Assembly: GCF_030936135.1 (NCBI RefSeq) | Contig: NC_082596.1 | Coordinates: forward strand, 73,252,888 to 73,316,887 | DNA length: 64,000 nt | Reading direction: 5' to 3' | Source of the DNA: Gavia stellata | Lineage: Eukaryota; Chordata; Aves; Gaviiformes; Gaviidae | Shown here: in pieces, positions 48,192 through 60,240 of the stretch | Layout of the letters: each line of letters opens with the position of its first letter | Numbering within the stretch: the stretch's first letter is position 1 | Position numbers and translations under genes: made by a program | Notes under the pieces: generated by a model | Databases searched by the model: none | Seen by the model: the letters and a program-made list of their open reading frames with translations, nothing else | What the model was told of the DNA's origin: nothing

Positions 48192-49807
48192 AGTTTTTGT
48201 TATTCAATCTCTTTTCAACATATGAAGTGCTCTCAAACAGCTGGTTACGTAAGTTGAGGTTTGGCGAGGTTATATGTTTCAGTACTTGACTCTGCACTAC
48301 ATATTTTCTCATTTAGTTTGGGGGGTTTTGCCTCACTTTCTGAGGGGTTGCATGTATCATCCTTATTGCAGAACTTCTGCAGCAGCATGTGTATTTTGAG
48401 GAACATGAATATTAGAAGTGTAAATAAGTTTTCATTATGAAAAATATAAAGCTAAGAGTGGCTAAAATAAAAGCCTAATGTACTTTTTTTAAGTATGCTT
48501 ATGCAAGTTTAAATAAGTGAAACATAGACTTTTAATCATTATCTGTACTCACTGAGCTTGACACAGTATTACTATAGATAGTCAGCACTCACAGCCAACT
48601 ACCATTTAAAGACCAGTTACAACTGTGTTTCTAGGGGTTATATTAAAATGAACCGCTCCTTATCTGTTCCATGATGTTAAAGAAAACTTTACCCCATACA
48701 GCAGTGCTAGCTGTTTATGTACATGCTGCAAAACTTTTCAAATATTTTGAAACCTGTGTTATATCTGTGTGAAAGCCATTTATATTACATCAAGGTCAAG
48801 AAACAACACATTCACTAGTCATAAATGCAGAGTGCAGGCCTTAACATTCAAAATATAGGTGCTTTCTTTTTCTTCTTTTTTTTTTTTTTGACTGGTGGAT
48901 TTAGACATAACACTTACACTAATGGAAGTTGTGAGTTTAAATATCCTAGGCGGTCTCTAGCATGAGAAGTCACAGAGCTTATATTACAAAATGAGATATA
49001 AAGTTGCCTCAAGCCACAGTCAGCAAGCAGTTTGTTTTGATAAGGTTTTTGGGACAGGCTGACAGTTTAGTTCATTGTGACATTGCTATTGCTTGAATTT
49101 GGGCATTAATCTTGCTATCTAGTGGGTACATCTTAAAATGTGTTTTAAAACTTGTTAGACTGAGTACCAGGGTATAGGAAAGCAGGATAAGGGATTGTGC
49201 TTGCAGAGGAGCAAAAGAGAGGTCCTCTGCCTAAAAGCACGTGCTATGTCTCCTCTCCCTCGAGCATTAAACGCACATTCGTCAGTACCAAAACCCTGAG
49301 GACAGAAACCTCAGGAGAAAACGGCGTGCCAGGCCAGGCCCCCTGTTTGCCTTTCTCACCAGTTTGAAGACTTCTCTCTGGGCGCAACATCAAAGGGCCT
49401 CAATTGCTTCCATCTCATCGTGGTTCTTTGTGGTGGCAAAAAGTTGAGTGATAGAGAAGGACTTGTAGCTAGGTGAGGCCTGAAGTTCCCAGGAACCAAG
49501 AAGATCCACAGGCTCCTGGACCTTCTTGTGCCTTTTACGCCCCTGGAGTGCCAGCCACACTTAGCCAGCCACACCACGATATAAAGCAGACATGACCCAT
49601 TCATCAAAATAGTAAATATGTGAAATAATATGAGGTACGTGCCATATGAAAGTAAGCATCTTTGTGAACATTTTAGTTGGCATATAGATTTGAAAGCAGT
49701 AAACTGAGCCAAACTGAGACCCATCCACACCTTTTGCAATAAAAAACTCAAGGCATACATGCACAAGGCAGGACTTGGAGTAGATGTGCTGAGTAAAACA
49801 CCATCTA
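48192..49807. other. AT-rich non-coding sequence, no gene seen
   Basis: Non-repetitive except a T tract near 48877-48889. No coding signal; short minus-strand ORFs at 49356-49899 end in or near the unassigned repeat and have no recognisable content. Confidence 0.5.
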
Positions 49808-49980
49808 GACAGGTCTATCTGCAAGTGGAGAGACAACGCGGGTATTTTTAAGTCTGAACTGCACATGGACAGCCGTATATGAGGCACTTTCTTTTGCAAG
49901 AGGAGAGAATATTTGCTGAATTTTCTAAATTTGCCTCTCTCCCTATATCCCCTTTCAATGCCTTTTTGATTTTTTCCAGA
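49808..49980 (+). repeat. Unassigned interspersed repeat, copy B
   Basis: Same orientation as 46470-46640. The core 49844-49904 has aagtctgaactgcac followed by ggcactttcttttgcaag, aligned with small indels to copy A; the flanks have ggtctatctgc on the left and a T/C-rich right end, as in copy A. Divergence suggests an old duplication or two insertions of an old family. Confidence 0.65.
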
Positions 49981-51574
49981 TACTCCTGGCCTTTGTAGGA
50001 ATCTGGTTAGGGAATAGAAACCATATTGTTTAACATGGGTGACCAGTCACACAGCATATTTGAATCCTGAACAAAAATGCTTGGAGATATTGGTACCGTT
50101 CAGCAACCCATACGCAAAAATTGCTTTCATTGAAACTTTTCACTACATGGTTATAAGAAAAGACTGTAAAAATGTTATCCATTTGTGGTCAGAATAAGCA
50201 TCAAGTACAGTAAATTACTCTTACTGAATACTTCTGTAACTGTAGTTGGCAGTGAATTTGCTTTAACTTCAGAAGAGCACTGCAAATGAAATCTTTAGCA
50301 GAGATGCAAACTAACTGTGCAACACTGGGCTTTCTGTTCCTCACGCCATAGTCTTGTTCACAATCCCAGATTCACTATGCCTACCAAGAAATATATTCTA
50401 TTGAGGCAGCAGAAAATTTAAGCAGCTTGTAACTGCAGAAGCCAGCATAGCAGCTGAGCTATTTGGGATGAGAGCACCATGAGACAACCGCAGTTCCAGC
50501 AGGATTTGGCTTGGGGATCGTGCGGGAAGCCTTTCCACTGCCAGACCAGTGATGAAAAAGAGAGAGGGAGTGAGGGTGACATGAACTCCAAGTTGCGAAT
50601 CACCACTGGTGTTGGCCCAGGAGTCTGCAGACGGAAAGGGGAGGGAAGCAACCACTGAAGCTGAGCGCTGTGGACTCGCCTCCCCTGCTCCCCGCTACGA
50701 CGAACTGCGCCTTTTTGTTCCTCTCTGAGATATGCCTCCTCATACAGCATTCGCCAGCATTAACTGAAGTATCTCCCTCCTGTGTCCTAATCAAATGGTG
50801 CTGACACTGCAGAGTCAGTGTTAAAAGTGACTTCCAACATGCTGGCCAAGGCAGCCGGTGGGTTGTTTGCCTCAGGCCTGGTGGGCAGAGGTCTCTATCT
50901 AGTTTTGTTCAGGATAAAATGATTAACGGCAATGAAGTACGTGCAGACTGTCCAGAAAAAGAAGGAGCCCCTGTCATTGAGAGAGAGCTTGACTCTTGGC
51001 TTTTCTTTTTTCCCCTCAAATACATTTACAATGTTGACTCTTTCTCCCTCTGGAGCAAAATACCACCAGCTAAAGGATGGCAGTGAACACATCAAAATGT
51101 GTGTTACACCAAAAATCAACAAGAGATGAAAAAACAGCTGAGGAAGAGAAGTTTAAAATCAAAACTGCACGCATCCCGAGATGTCCCGCGTTCTAGCCAG
51201 CTACTTCGGAAGTGATTTCCTACTGCAAAGGACAGGTACCCGTCCAGCTCTGCACCAGAGCCAAACGTCCTGCAACTGGAGTCAGCCGGGAGTGGGATTT
51301 TGACCCGCTCTGCAGTGGAAACGCATGTCAGCCACAAAGTGACTCCCAAGTCTGGGTTGTAATTTTCCCCAAATGTGGTACAGAAGTGACATTTTGCTTC
51401 TCCCTGTTGTTGGGGCCTGGGCTGATTTATCAAGAAACGCCAGGGAGCTACACAGTACTCATGGCGTGAACTTTAACATAATGTAATTCCAGTGAGGGGC
51501 CTGCTTTTGACCCTGTTTCCTGGTCCCTAGGGAAACAACCAGGGCAAGTAGGACCCTTTGCAGCAGGCTTGACC

Positions 51575-51742
51575 CCGTGTCGCAATAGATGGAGCCACCT
51601 GTGTCTGTGTCACTATGCCCGCGTCCAATTCAAACAGCTCGCTTCCTGGAGTCCCCGGCCGGAGGGGAATGTCGCGGTGCGTCATCGCTTGGAGCGGAAA
51701 GCGGATAGTGCTGTGGGGAGCACATGCTGTGATCGGCTCGGA
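51575..51742. promoter_or_regulatory. CpG-dense patch, possible small CpG island
   Basis: I count about 15 CpGs in about 170 bp (for example ccccggccggaggggaatgt followed by cgcggtgcgtcatcgc), the densest CpG cluster in the window. Additional CpGs lie at 51175-51310. Such density in an otherwise CpG-poor bird sequence is compatible with a germline-unmethylated promoter or enhancer. No gene start can be tied to it. Confidence 0.4.
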
Positions 51743-54700
51743 TGTAGGCATTGCTCCTGTGAGCTCATGGCAGCAGATGGCTCGTTCCTGTACTTGATGG
51801 CAGGAGAGAGGCAGGGAAGCGGGGGGGGGAGCATTTTTTTTCCCCGGAAACATATCTGTCTGGCAGATATCAAGCCCAGCATCTGTGTGTCCTGTGAAGT
51901 TCAGATAGACGTATTACACCGCTGATTCAGCCTCTGAGCTCCCCAGCTGCTTGGCTGGGGGTGGGTTTGGCGGATAGTCCTGTGTAAGCCTATGGCAAAA
52001 GTTAAAATGTTTTCTCAGCTCTTCTCCCTTCCCCATCCCCTGCCGAGGCACCAAACCTCTGTTTCCTTTCTCAGAAACTAACTAAAGCTTTGCTCCACTA
52101 AAGCTTGGCCACCACAGAAAAAAAGGTATAAAAATATAATCATTAATATAATAAAATGGATTTTCTCTATAGAACTATGTTACAGATTGAATGACAGTCA
52201 TGTTTCTTTCCTTTTTCTGTATTTCTCCTTTTTAGCAGTGCACACATTTCCTCTGTGGTGGGGTTCCCATCACTGCAGTTTTAGGCAACCTCCATCACGC
52301 AGCACTGTGCTGGAGCTGGGCTGGGACAGCTGGCAGCGGATGAGTAGTCTGGGACGGGAGCTGGCCTTTGTGTTTCCCCTGTGCGGAGAGGGAGGGAAGG
52401 AGGACAGCATGCCTCCCTACTTATCTAAATCAGCATATAGGTGGTGGTAGATAATGATAAGGCACGCTGAAGGAGTGTGTAAGTCTTTTCATCCAAGATC
52501 ACCACTATAGCATATGCAAAACAGTGGCTTTAATGAGCTACGCTGGCTCTGGGTGGAAGGGAGAGGGTTTTGCAGTACTTCCGCCTTCCCCTGTTCACCC
52601 AGCCTGGCTCCCCGCAGGATAACTTGTTTTCGAGGTGTATGAACGGAGATGCCACTGCCTTCCTCCAAAGCTCAGTAGCTGGCTGATTGCTTTTTTAGCG
52701 TGAGTGTTCAGAAAAACATTCTTAAACCATGGTGTCTCCAGAGGTTTGTGGCAAGAAAATAATGTTAATTCGCCCAGTCTAGAAGCAGAAAGATGAAAAA
52801 AGAGTAAAATACACTGTGTTCTTTGTTCCAAATACCTGGAACTAGTGTCCTTATTGGAAACAAGTGCCATAAATGGCTTTAATGGGGTTTTTTTCCTCTT
52901 ATTTATGGAGCAATGCAGTATTGCTGCCACAGCGCTGGTGCACTGTACAGCACAATCCACCTATTTTCACTTTTTAATGAGTAGTGACTCTAATTACTGT
53001 AGATACTGCATTAGGTGTGCACCCATGCTTTATTGCATTTTCCAAAGGGGAGCGTGTCATAGCAGCTTCTAGAAAAGTTCAGGAGAGCTGCCTGTGTCAC
53101 GGAAAAATAAGACTTGATTAACAGAGGATGTATGAAGCCAAAGTAAATACTAGAAATGTGTAAAGCAGTTAAGGTGGTGTAGATTAGTATGTATGAAGGG
53201 ATGTGTAAATCTGAGCACTTGACATGATTGATTTTACATTCAAAGGGAAGTCATTGTGTTACTACATTTTTGTTGGAGGTCCCTGCTGATGGCGTTGGAG
53301 CTATTTCAATGTCCCACTCAACTCAAAATCTCAAATATCGTGAAGTTTTAGACCTGCATTCAGATCTTTCCTGACTTGCAAATATGGAATGACGAGTAAC
53401 GAGAGAGGAAAAGTGAAACTTTAAAAAGCGCGCCCATCAGCAAAAAGCGCTGGTATGCACACATGGCACCTCTTGGTTGAACCGCATACCCAGTGTTTAA
53501 AAAAATCCCTCCCCATGAAAGGTAGAGGTGATGGTAGCTGGATAACAGGACTGGCTAAAAGGCAAGAGGAGCCCTGTGCAAGCCATTGAGTCTTGCCTCA
53601 GAGCTGCTCTTACCCCTTTTTGTGTTGTTTTTTGTGGGCTGACACACACAGCTGCAATAAACACACTGCTGACAAAGAAGCAGGTGAAAAGCTGCAGTTA
53701 TTTAAATCAGTCACTGAGACACATCCAGTTAACTCAGTTATGCAGAAAGCATGAATTATCATGTTCTTACCCTGTCATTTAAAGACAAATGTTTTACAGC
53801 ACAAACCCCAACATTATGTGTACCTATAAAAAAAAAAAAGGTGGTTGTTTTTTGGGGTTTTTTCAGAGCAATCATAAGACTTTTAGGCTTGCTAAGAGGT
53901 GGGTCCAACTTGTGGTTAAATCCTGCAGACGATAGTCTTGCTGATCTCAGGATTTTCCAAAGATTAAAACGCAGATGTCTGGATTTCTCAAAACCCCACG
54001 AAACTTCAAAAACATTAGACCCATTTCACTCTTCCACAGATATCCGAGATGGCCATAAACTGCTTGAGCATCCTGGCAAGATTTCCTGTAATAGACAATA
54101 TCTGTTGAATAGCTTTTAGTGGCTTATTAGCAATTTTAGGTTTTATATTTTAGCAAACAAAATCGAAGTTTATCCCTTAGCTTATGCTTAACTACGATAA
54201 ATTATTTATAAGGTGCACCCCCATGTGTGTGCAGGTACAATATTTTTTCCAGTTGTGCTATTTTTATAACAGAGTACCATTCAAAATGCATACATGTGGG
54301 GGTTGTGCTGTATAGAGATATATATAAAGTCTGAGCCAAGAAAAATAAAGGAATCTCCCAGTAAACCCTGGCACTCCTGTGGGGGTGATCACTGTGCCAT
54401 CCCCAGCGCTGCTTAGGGGTCTTGCTTCCTACAGAAGCCTGAGGCCAAAGCGTGGAGGTCGGTACCTGCCTGCTGCACAGCCCTGGATGTGGGCTTGTCT
54501 AGATGAGAATTTGGGTTAGCTGAGTCAAATGGAAGTCATTACCCAGAGATAAGCCTGAAGTGCTCATGGACTCGAAGTTCCTGGCAAAATCTCTTCAATG
54601 CATATATTTACATTAAGGTTTGTAGATAAAGTTACAGTGTGGCAAATATCCCTAATCTAGACAAGTTGGCAGGAAAGAGACAGCATTAAGAACAGAAGAA

Positions 54701-55305
54701 GTGCCCGTGTGCCTGCTTCAGTGAAATCTGGGAGGTCTCAGTGTGTGCGTGTGTCTTTTTCATTTACTTAAGTTGTTTTAAGTTTCTCAAGTGGTAACTG
54801 TGAGCCGTGGGTAGCCATACAGTTCGAGAAACAGAAATACGCTTGCTGATGGAAAACGCGTTGTATATTAGGATAGCTGGCTGGCTCCATGGCAAGCCAT
54901 TTTTGATTTTCTGGTGAACTCGTTCCATTTTAAGCTTTGCTTCAATAGCCCTTTTGACAGAAGGACTGCTGTAGAGGATGCTTCTGGTTTTGGCCCACTC
55001 TGGGGTTTCGATTATCCTTTGCAGAAGGCTGCCTTTTTGGCAACAAGGGCCATTAGCTTTCCTCTTGCGGTTTCAGCTTTTCTTCTCACTTTTCCACTTG
55101 GGATTTTTCTTCTTCCAGTGCTTCTTTTCTGTTTTCAGTAAGCAGTTTCTGCAGATCTGCAGGGGAATTCTACTGATTGTATATAAACACCTTCCTTTGA
55201 TTAACTTGGTCATTTATTTTTCAGTCCTCATTTTTGAGATAAATATCATAGGGCTGTGGTGGTTTGAGGGATTTTGGTTGGTTGGTTGTTGGGTTTTTTG
55301 GAGCA

Positions 55306-55330
55306 GGGAGGGGAAGTGGGAGGTGGAGGG
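55306..55330 (+). other. G-quadruplex-type motif
   Basis: Four G runs (ggg, gggg, ggg, ggg) with loops of 1, 4 and 7 bases, inside a G/T-rich segment that also has a run of ggtt units to its left. It fits the canonical motif but with long loops. Confidence 0.5.
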
Positions 55331-58300
55331 AATCACATCTCCCAGGGAAGGTGCTGTTACTAATTATGCCTTGGAGATTATTTCTTAGTGGCTCAGATAT
55401 AATTAGTACTTGATCAAACTTGTGTGTGCTATTTAGGACAAAATAAAGCCTCTCCTTCTGTATGACCCAAAAAACCAGCTGTTACTTCAAACATTCATTT
55501 TTAGAGGGTCAGGAAACTGCATCTGTAACTCTTACACACCCTGCAGCTCCTGAACCTCTTCCCACAGAGGCCACCCCTGCAGCCCCCCTCCTACCAAAAC
55601 CTTGCCACCTACACCCAGTACAGAGGTGCAAAGGAGGACTTTCAGGACACCTGTTACTGCTGGATTCTGGTTATGTCTTCTGAGAACTGCTTAGAAAGGT
55701 ATGTTGTAGGACAGGATTTTTAACCTTGTCCAGTGTCTTGGCCTGAGGTTGTGACATAAGTTTGGAAAAGCTGGAGGTAGAGAGTAGTGTTCAATAGGTC
55801 ATGAAGGTAACAGAGATGTGGCCTGAAAGGCAGAGAAGTTCTGTGAGAATGACAAGAGGGCCCCTCTCTGCCCTTGTTTTTTTTTTTTTCTCCGTGGATG
55901 CTCATGCTTTCACCACTTCAGATCCACTACTGGTAGCAATACCAGGTACCTTCTGGTGACAAGAAGCGCATGCTATGTGAGCTGGTCAGATGATAGGGAT
56001 GTTGAGTCAAAATCCACTGAGTTGGTAAGACTCAATCCCAAGTCTTCAGAGAAGAGCAGAACTCCAAAAGGGATCCGGGCTGAGTTTAGACAGTCTATGC
56101 CTTGCAGTCCTCTGTATCCTCACACAGCTGCTGACTGGATGCTGGATGGTTACCCAGCCATCTGAAGCTCTGCCTTTGAGCGTGCCCAGAGACGTGTCAG
56201 CCTCAACAGAGCCGAGCAGCTCGGTGCCAGCCTCCTGTCCACATTCTGTCCTGCAGTAGCAGATGCAGCGCCCTTCCAGATTGCACTCTGCGAAAAGGCT
56301 ATTGTAGGCTATTGCCTTCATTTGAAATACAGCCAGTACAGGGATGCTGCTGCAGTTCCTGCTCTCCTTACCCAACCGCCCAGGGGTGAGGATGCTTCCT
56401 CCCCACTCTTCGATATGGGCTCAGTCTCCTCTTTCATCTAACAGATTCAAAGCACCTCTCCCATTCTCTGGAGACTGTCCAAAGTACCAGGGCTATATAA
56501 CTGTTTTGCAGCGGGTGCAATCCCATGATTTGTAGAGTTGGAGGGATTAATTGAGAGACTGTTACGTGTGGTGAGCAGAGCGTGTGTGTGAAAGGTGGAA
56601 GAGCAGGGTTCCGCTGCTTGTTCCAAAAATCAGCCATGTGATCTATGAGTATTTTTTATGAAAGATATAAACAGACCTCGGGGTGAGAGTTGCTGCGCAA
56701 AGGCTCCGGAGAGGTCTGCCTGCCCCAGTGGCGCTGTATACAGGAAATGTACAGGAAGAATGGCTTTTGCATCTTCTGTCCCAGTGCGATCCTTCAGAAG
56801 GACTTCTCAAGGTCCATGGAGAATTTGGCTTCCAATTCATTATTAGGATAGTTATAAGAATGTGGAGACAGCTGCTGAAATAAACCATTTGCAGATGGGG
56901 TTTCACAGTGGGGTTCGACATGCCATTTCCCAAGGGTTCAGGAAGCATGGGGCCAAACCAGGGTACTGGCGTGGTACATCTTGTGCTTCGCTAAAATGGT
57001 GGTAATAATTCTCAGTTTACAAAGCTTGTGGGAGGGGCTCACATAACACTAGAAAGGAGTTGCTGGTGTTTATTTCTTAGCTCTCTGATTTTGTACAGCC
57101 TGGTACACGAGGTGAAGCATGACAAACAAACAAATTCTGGGTTGTTAGAGGCCAAAAATATTTGGTTGTTTGTGCTTTGCCATCAGCTTCAGTAACAAAA
57201 GCCCGCTTAATATGAGAACAAGGCTTGTGCCTATTAGCTGCTGTCACTTGTGCACATGAGACTGATGGCAACCATTGACTCCACATCACCAGCTATGACA
57301 TACCTTCCAGAAAGGCACAATTTGAAGTAGTGTGTTATACTCTATTTATGTTCTTTATTCCAAATAGAAACCACCATAATGCCGTATGTGTTATTTTAGA
57401 GGATTAAGAGTCACCCACAGAGTGTTTTGTAAATGATTTCTCTTCAGCATAGACTTATATTGTCAGGGCAATTGCTTCTGCAGTCGCAGTTCCAGTTCTC
57501 TCACCTTGCTCTAAGTCCAGCTCTTGCTGAAATTCCTGCGATTTCCTCTTTTATTAAGGTTATTATCAGACCCCACCCTGCATCTGTTGTCCCCCATGCA
57601 AGAACTGCTCTTCAGGCACACTCCTAGAGGCTGCTGGCTTTTTCAGGTTATTTGAAAGAGGGTGCTGCATTTTGGTCTTGAGCTGGAAGGCAGACTCCTA
57701 CTGTGAGATCACCTGCACATATTCACCCCCACCATGTTTGCTTAGCCACCGGGTGAAGGATGCAGCTGTAGTCACAGGACAGGGGAGACGGACGCAGTAC
57801 AGCCAGCCCCCCACTGCCTCGGTAAGCAGCCATGGCCTTAAGGGTTCACGCAATTAACTGCTCTAATTGTTTGGGTGGAGTTCAGACCACAGGAGCACTC
57901 CTCCGTGTGGGTGGGGTCGCTCCTTCACTCCCTTCTGTGAGCATGCAGCGGTTACCTAAGCTAGAAGATGAGAGAGCATTTGGGCCAACAGACAATTATA
58001 TTAAAAGATCCTTAATTCTGTCCCCTCTATGTCATCTTGATGCATTAGTCATGAAACTAATGACCTGACATACAGTGTGCAGGCAATGTATGTGTGTGTT
58101 TACGGTGCCCTTTTAGAGGCATCTCCTCCTCCTGGGAGAAGAGAATCAAGAGAAGCTGTCTTGTAAAACTGCTGTCCCTCAGGATATAAATGGGCTCATA
58201 GACAAAATTCAGACATTTGCCATTATCCTTGCTTACCCAGTGCCCAACGCCTCCCAAGTACTGACCCAGCAGACCAGGCCTGCACCTCTGCTCATAAGGG

Positions 58301-59659
58301 TTTACTGCTGTAGATTTCTCAGATCTGTACGGAGGCACTGAATGTGCACAGATACCAGTTTATTGTGATAGGTTGAGGCAGGAAACACTTTCTTCCCATG
58401 AATGGGTAGGCAGCTGTCTTCAGAAATTCCAAAACCTGATGCCAAGAACTTGCTTGTGTGTGATCTGTGCTGAAACAGAAGTACCCACACGAGGGACACC
58501 TATTCTCCTTTTACACAAACTATGCTTTGGATTCAAGACTCTCAGGGAAAAGGGACACCGTTCACATGTGCTGTGCATGGTTAGCGGCTTGTAAATGATT
58601 TCTTCACTTGAGTAATTTTTGCATCCCAGACTTCTGATTGTCTGTGAACCAGATGCAATTTTCTGGGGTGCTGTGCTGGGTGTACCGGAGCCAAGTAACA
58701 GGGCCACAGCAGTCAGCATGCAAGCAACTGACAGGAGCTCTTGCCCAGAGGAGAACATGCTGGCAAACAGTAACCACAGCCAGCCCCAAAACCAACTTAT
58801 TGTATAGTCCACTAGGACTACGATTTTTATGTAGAGATTATTGATTTTAGGCTATGGTGTCAGAGAAAGCGGTGTTCTGTACTTAACACATGTGATCTCA
58901 TAGGTCGTAAACCGTGTGGAATTACACAAGCACTACTTACCAGTAGTTTAAACAGTGTTTGTTAGTTGTTGTTATTATCTCTCCCAAGAGATTACTGCTA
59001 TTGCTGTCTGTAGGTTGTGATTTACAGTAGTGTAATCATCTGAAAAGACTGGATTTGTTAAAGCTTCTCAGATAATACACAACCAAGTCAAGCAATATTT
59101 ATAGATACCAAATGGACTTAAACAAAATGCTTTTCTTACCTGAAGATGTATTATTTTATTGTGTCCCACTCATCCACTCTCCAACAGGCAGAGAAAAGTG
59201 GTTTTTAAATGGGGGACACATACTAAAATGAGTAAAATACGAAGGGATTTCTGTGAATTCCAATATTAGTGGTATCATCATCTTAGTGTGACTGAAGTGT
59301 TCAGTAACAATACAGATACCGTTTGACTCTTCCTGTTTAAAAGAGCACTAAGTCAGGGTTTTTCTCCCAGAACCTAACATCAAGTCTGTGAAAGTCTTTT
59401 TCCCTGAAGTGATTCAGAAAGAAAAACTATGTGCTATTTTGTCTCAAGAATGTAAACCACATATATTGTTAGAGATTGTAGGAGGCCTTAAAATCCATTG
59501 GTAAGTTTTCTAGCAATAAATTATTGTATTATTAAAAATTACTTAGCCCTTCAGGAAAAAGATTGTGATCATGCAGGGAGTTCGAGCTTTTTTCTTAAGA
59601 GTGGACTTACAAAACCTTTTTAACCTTATACTAGTTAATTTTTACTTTGATACTCTTCA

Positions 59660-59711
59660 CCAGTAAAAAGCCCTCCCTTTGCTTACCAGTAAGAAGCCCT
59701 CCCTTTTGCTT
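59660..59711. repeat. Two-copy tandem duplication, 26-bp period
   Basis: ccagtaaaaagccctccctt and ccagtaagaagccctccctt, each followed by t(t)gctt, differ by one substitution and one inserted T. Only two copies. Confidence 0.9.
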
Positions 59712-60180
59712 TGGTGGCGTTTGACACTTACAGGCCTCTGTCAAAGGATATCAAGGCACATGTGCCTGCTACTCCTGTCCTCCATGGAAGCCCATATTTA
59801 GCAACTCTATAGGGATCCAGAATGCTATGATGGGGGAAAGCCGGGAAATACAGGACAGCAAAATGCAGGGCCTCTGAAATGAGCTGGCCCAGGGCCTCTC
59901 TGAATTCAGTTTTGCTGCTTTCCAGGACATGGGGCCAAGGTCATTCCTAGTGCAGATGCAGCAGCGGGCAGGGCTGGGGCAGGAAGCTTCCATGGGTACA
60001 GACCTGCTGTACAAACCAGCGGTGAATAATCCAGGCAAGAGCCCTGGAGCTCCAGCATCCTGCTCTCCCATCCTCTAGAGAGGACGGGAAGGTGGAGGCA
60101 GCAGCTACGGCTGTTGAGAGCTTCGCTCCTCTCATCGCCCGCAGCACGCCTCTTCCCTCGGGACCAGCTGGCCCTGCGGT
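59712..60180. other. Non-coding sequence, GC-rich, no gene seen
   Basis: GC content rises toward the minisatellite at 60181. Overlapping ORFs occur on both strands here, as expected for GC-rich DNA; none is recognisable. Confidence 0.5.
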
Positions 60181-60240
60181 CCAACAGCCCCAGGCGACCC
60201 AACAGCCCCAGGCGACCCAACAGCCCCAGGCGACCCAGCC
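60181..60240. repeat. Minisatellite, 18-bp unit, three perfect copies plus a partial
   Basis: The unit ccaacagccccaggcgac is repeated exactly at 60181, 60199 and 60217, followed by a broken fourth copy. The 18-bp length keeps every frame, so it makes hexapeptide repeats (QQPQAT-like on plus, GRLGLL-like on minus), which explains the overlapping ORFs on both strands here. No evidence of coding. Confidence 0.95.

Larger units (their letters stand above)
49981..59659. other. 9.7 kb non-coding sequence, no gene seen
   Basis: Contains the CpG-dense patch at 51575-51742, a 9-base G run at 51821-51829, (GGTT)-type simple sequence near 55278-55295 and a G-quadruplex motif at 55306-55330. Several short ORFs (for example 51569-51925, 54978-55388) have no recognisable family. 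Confidence 0.5.

Noticed and set aside
51569..51925. 118-codon ORF across the CpG patch
   Set aside because: CpG-rich DNA has few stops; open frames occur on both strands and no family is recognisable.
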